From: Candidatus Zymogenus sp.
GTDB lineage: Bacteria; Desulfobacterota; Zymogenia; Zymogenales; Zymogenaceae
Length of the DNA stretch: 7,599 nt
NCBI GenBank assembly: GCA_030613285.1
Contig: JAUWME010000096.1
Span: 1-7,599, forward strand
Direction: 5' to 3'
Part shown: piece by piece, positions 6,299-7,599 of the stretch
How the letters are laid out: every line of letters begins with the position of its first letter
Position numbering within the stretch: the first letter of the stretch is position 1
The notes under the pieces: model-generated
What the model was told of the DNA's origin: nothing
What the model saw: the letters and a program-made list of their open reading frames with translations, nothing else
Database searches by the model: none
Program-made: the position numbers and the translations under genes

Positions 6299-6322
6299 CT
6301 ATTTGGTAGTATAGCCAAATAG
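6299..6322 (-). promoter_or_regulatory. Probable ArsR operator (inverted repeat over the -10 box)
   Basis: CTATTTGG (6299-6306) and CCAAATAG (6315-6322) form a perfect 8-bp inverted repeat with an 8-bp spacer. The spacer and its edge contain the -10 box of the arsR promoter (6308-6313). A dimeric repressor bound here would block RNA polymerase directly. No second copy is seen before the permease, the disulfide protein or the porin-like gene, which fits one ArsR-controlled transcript for the operon. Confidence 0.75.
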
Positions 6323-6336
6323 GCAACAGAAGTCAA
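6308..6336 (-). promoter_or_regulatory. Sigma70-type promoter of the arsR operon
   Basis: On the - strand, TTGACT (complement of 6331-6336) and TATACT (complement of 6308-6313) are separated by exactly 17 bp; each is one base off consensus. Transcription should start near 6301, giving a leader of about 55 nt to the ATG at 6247. Its -10 box lies inside the inverted repeat at 6299-6322. Confidence 0.8.
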
Positions 6337-6392
6337 GTAAATATTGATTTTTTTAAAGAAGTTTAACATCCTATGAGCATGATAGCAAAATA

Positions 6393-6408
6393 ATTAGATT
6401 CCTCTAAT
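6393..6408. promoter_or_regulatory. Short inverted repeat upstream of the porin-like gene promoter
   Basis: ATTAGA (6393-6398) and TCTAAT (6403-6408) form a perfect 6-bp inverted repeat with a TTCC centre, ending 7 bp before the -35 box of the porin-like gene promoter. It could be an activator or repressor site. It is AT-rich and short, so chance is possible. Confidence 0.3.
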
Positions 6409-6415
6409 ATTTTTC

Positions 6416-6444
6416 TTGACATTACTTATAATTTTTAATAAAAT
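6416..6444 (+). promoter_or_regulatory. Near-consensus sigma70 promoter of the porin-like gene
   Basis: TTGACA (6416-6421) is a perfect -35 box. TAAAAT (6439-6444) follows at the ideal 17-bp spacing, one base off consensus. Transcription would begin near 6451, leaving an AT-rich leader of about 45 nt. With the strong SD AAAGGAGG at 6483-6490, this predicts high expression, as usual for an abundant outer-membrane protein. Confidence 0.82.
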
Positions 6445-6495
6445 AATGAAAGTTTCTATTTTTTATCCGAATTTTATTAGTAAAAGGAGGTTTAA

Positions 6496-7599
6496 ATGAA
6501 AAAACTATTAACAGTTGCCCTGATGATAGTCTTCGTTGCAACGGCCTTTACTTTTTCCGCCTTGGCAGCGGAAACCACCTTAGAGGGTACTTACCGCGTT
6601 CGTGCCTGGAACGAGTACAACTTCGATAAGAAGCTCGAAGATGATTTACCATCAGTTCCCCCAGCTATCTGGTTTTATACAGGCAGACCGTCACATGAAA
6701 ACGCCCAGTATGACGGCTGGTTCGACCAGAGGTTCCGCCTTACCATCACTCACACAAGGAGCGAGTACTTAAAGGCTGTAATAAGGATCGACATCGTCGA
6801 GGACACCTGGGGACAGCAGAGAAACCTCAGGATCAATAACAACGTGGCTGGCAATTACATCGACATTGCCTACCTTGAGTTTACGCTTCCCAAGATCGGA
6901 ACGTTTACTGTAGGTAAATTCCCTGAAACTTACGGCCACGGCCTCGCATTCAGTGATGGCGGTACAGGAACCATCGGCCTCACCGGCGCTCGCTGGGCGA
7001 ACGCCTGGGGACCAGTTGCCGTTTCCGTCCTTTATGCTAAGGTTGCAGACAGGGTAACCACTGGTGCCGGCAATAGCTGGTACAACTGGGACGCCGATCT
7101 CTACGCTATGAACCTGAAGATTACTCCCGCCGAGAACCACGTAATTGAGATCTTCGGTGGATACCTCCAGGATAATGACTCCACAGCCGATAGCGGACTC
7201 GGTGGAATTACCTACAACTCGTATTCAAGCAACTTTTTGGCTAATATATTGTTGAGAAGTCCCCCTGGTACCCACGGCAGTACCGATATTGGTTTCGTGG
7301 GCATTGCCTACACGGGGACAATCGCCGATATGATCGACATCAAGTTTGAGAATAGCTATATCATCGGACACTTCACGCGCCACATTAGTCCAAGTGCTCC
7401 AGGTCCAGCGCCAGTTCCTGGAGCAGGGGCTTTGAACCCTCCTGAAAGCACTATGGTCCAGGGTTGGAATATGTATGCGGATGGCTCCTACTACAACGAT
7501 CTTCTCAGGGTCGGGGTGGCGTTTATTATGGGTAGTGGACAGCACCATGGTTGGCTTTGGGATCCAGTTTCATCTAGTGGTAACGCCAACAACGCCCGG
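6496..7599 (+). CDS. Porin-like outer-membrane beta-barrel protein (3' end beyond window)
   Basis: An open frame runs from ATG 6496 through the right edge without a stop, giving 368 residues of an incomplete protein. The N-terminus is a classic signal peptide: KK, a hydrophobic core to about residue 20, and SALA cleavage after A24. The mature part is rich in aromatic and glycine residues, with alternating patterns typical of barrel strands: TLEGTYRVRAWNEYNF, DQRFRLTITHTR, IDIAYLEFTLP, IGTFTVGKFPETYGHGL (to residue 150), VAVSVLYAKV and IDIKFENSYI. VGKFPETYGHGL resembles the strand-turn after which porin-like and alginate-export-type barrels often carry a G.GL motif, but I cannot assign a specific family or substrate. 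A Pro/Ala-rich loop lies at 299-316. SD AAAGGAGG (6483-6490) is 5 nt before the ATG, and a near-consensus promoter lies upstream. The gene is divergent from arsR; shared control is not shown. Confidence 0.85.
   Translation, partial: MKKLLTVALMIVFVATAFTFSALAAETTLEGTYRVRAWNEYNFDKKLEDDLPSVPPAIWFYTGRPSHENAQYDGWFDQRFRLTITHTRSEYLKAVIRIDIVEDTWGQQRNLRINNNVAGNYIDIAYLEFTLPKIGTFTVGKFPETYGHGLAFSDGGTGTIGLTGARWANAWGPVAVSVLYAKVADRVTTGAGNSWYNWDADLYAMNLKITPAENHVIEIFGGYLQDNDSTADSGLGGITYNSYSSNFLANILLRSPPGTHGSTDIGFVGIAYTGTIADMIDIKFENSYIIGHFTRHISPSAPGPAPVPGAGALNPPESTMVQGWNMYADGSYYNDLLRVGVAFIMGSGQHHGWLWDPVSSSGNANNAR

Noticed and set aside
6769..7548. Two long - strand open frames opposite the porin-like gene
   Set aside because: The + strand frame has a signal peptide, strong SD and promoter and a barrel pattern; the antisense frames have none of these.
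1..7599. CRISPR arrays, tRNA or rRNA genes, insertion sequences, attachment sites
   Set aside because: I saw no regularly spaced direct repeats, no tRNA cloverleaf or rRNA-like stretches, no transposase or integrase frame, and no terminal inverted repeats flanking a gene.

Overview
This window looks like a chromosomal segment of a Gram-negative bacterium. Two genes encode signal-peptide-bearing outer-membrane barrels, and the ribosome-binding and sigma70-type promoter sites are canonical. The mix of an ATC-hydrolase-like DUF6125 protein, DUF3795, DUF3467 and an ArsR/permease/small-disulfide-protein operon fits an anaerobic Desulfobacterota (deltaproteobacterial) or related lineage. That placement is inference from gene content; there is no rRNA or other phylogenetic marker here.

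Left third (1-1750, + strand): a DUF6125 protein is followed 19 bp later by a TetR/AcrR regulator, then by a cysteine-rich DUF3795 protein with an added C-terminal zinc ribbon. A clear intrinsic terminator (1719-1749) closes this group. Middle (1776-4034, + strand): a strong promoter drives a single-gene DUF3467 unit. Next comes an AT-rich orphan polytopic membrane protein, then a broken inverse-autotransporter (intimin/invasin-type) beta-barrel gene whose reading frame is interrupted near 3730 and probably again near 3950.

Right half: on the - strand an operon runs arsR (6247 to 5918), ArsP/PF03773-type permease (5841 to 4528) and a CxxC small redox disulfide protein (4355 to 4119). The arsR promoter (TTGACT-17 bp-TATACT) has its -10 box inside an 8-8-8 inverted repeat, a convincing autoregulatory operator. 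Divergent from it, a near-consensus promoter (TTGACA-17 bp-TAAAAT) drives a porin-like outer-membrane barrel gene that begins at 6496 and runs open off the right edge.

The best-supported functional unit is the ArsR-permease-redox protein operon. It looks like a metalloid- or thiol-linked efflux module: sensor with a CVC site, permease with a CSC motif, small protein with a CARC motif. The substrate cannot be read from the sequence. I do not see a clearly novel system such as a CRISPR array, retron, phage defence island or transposon.
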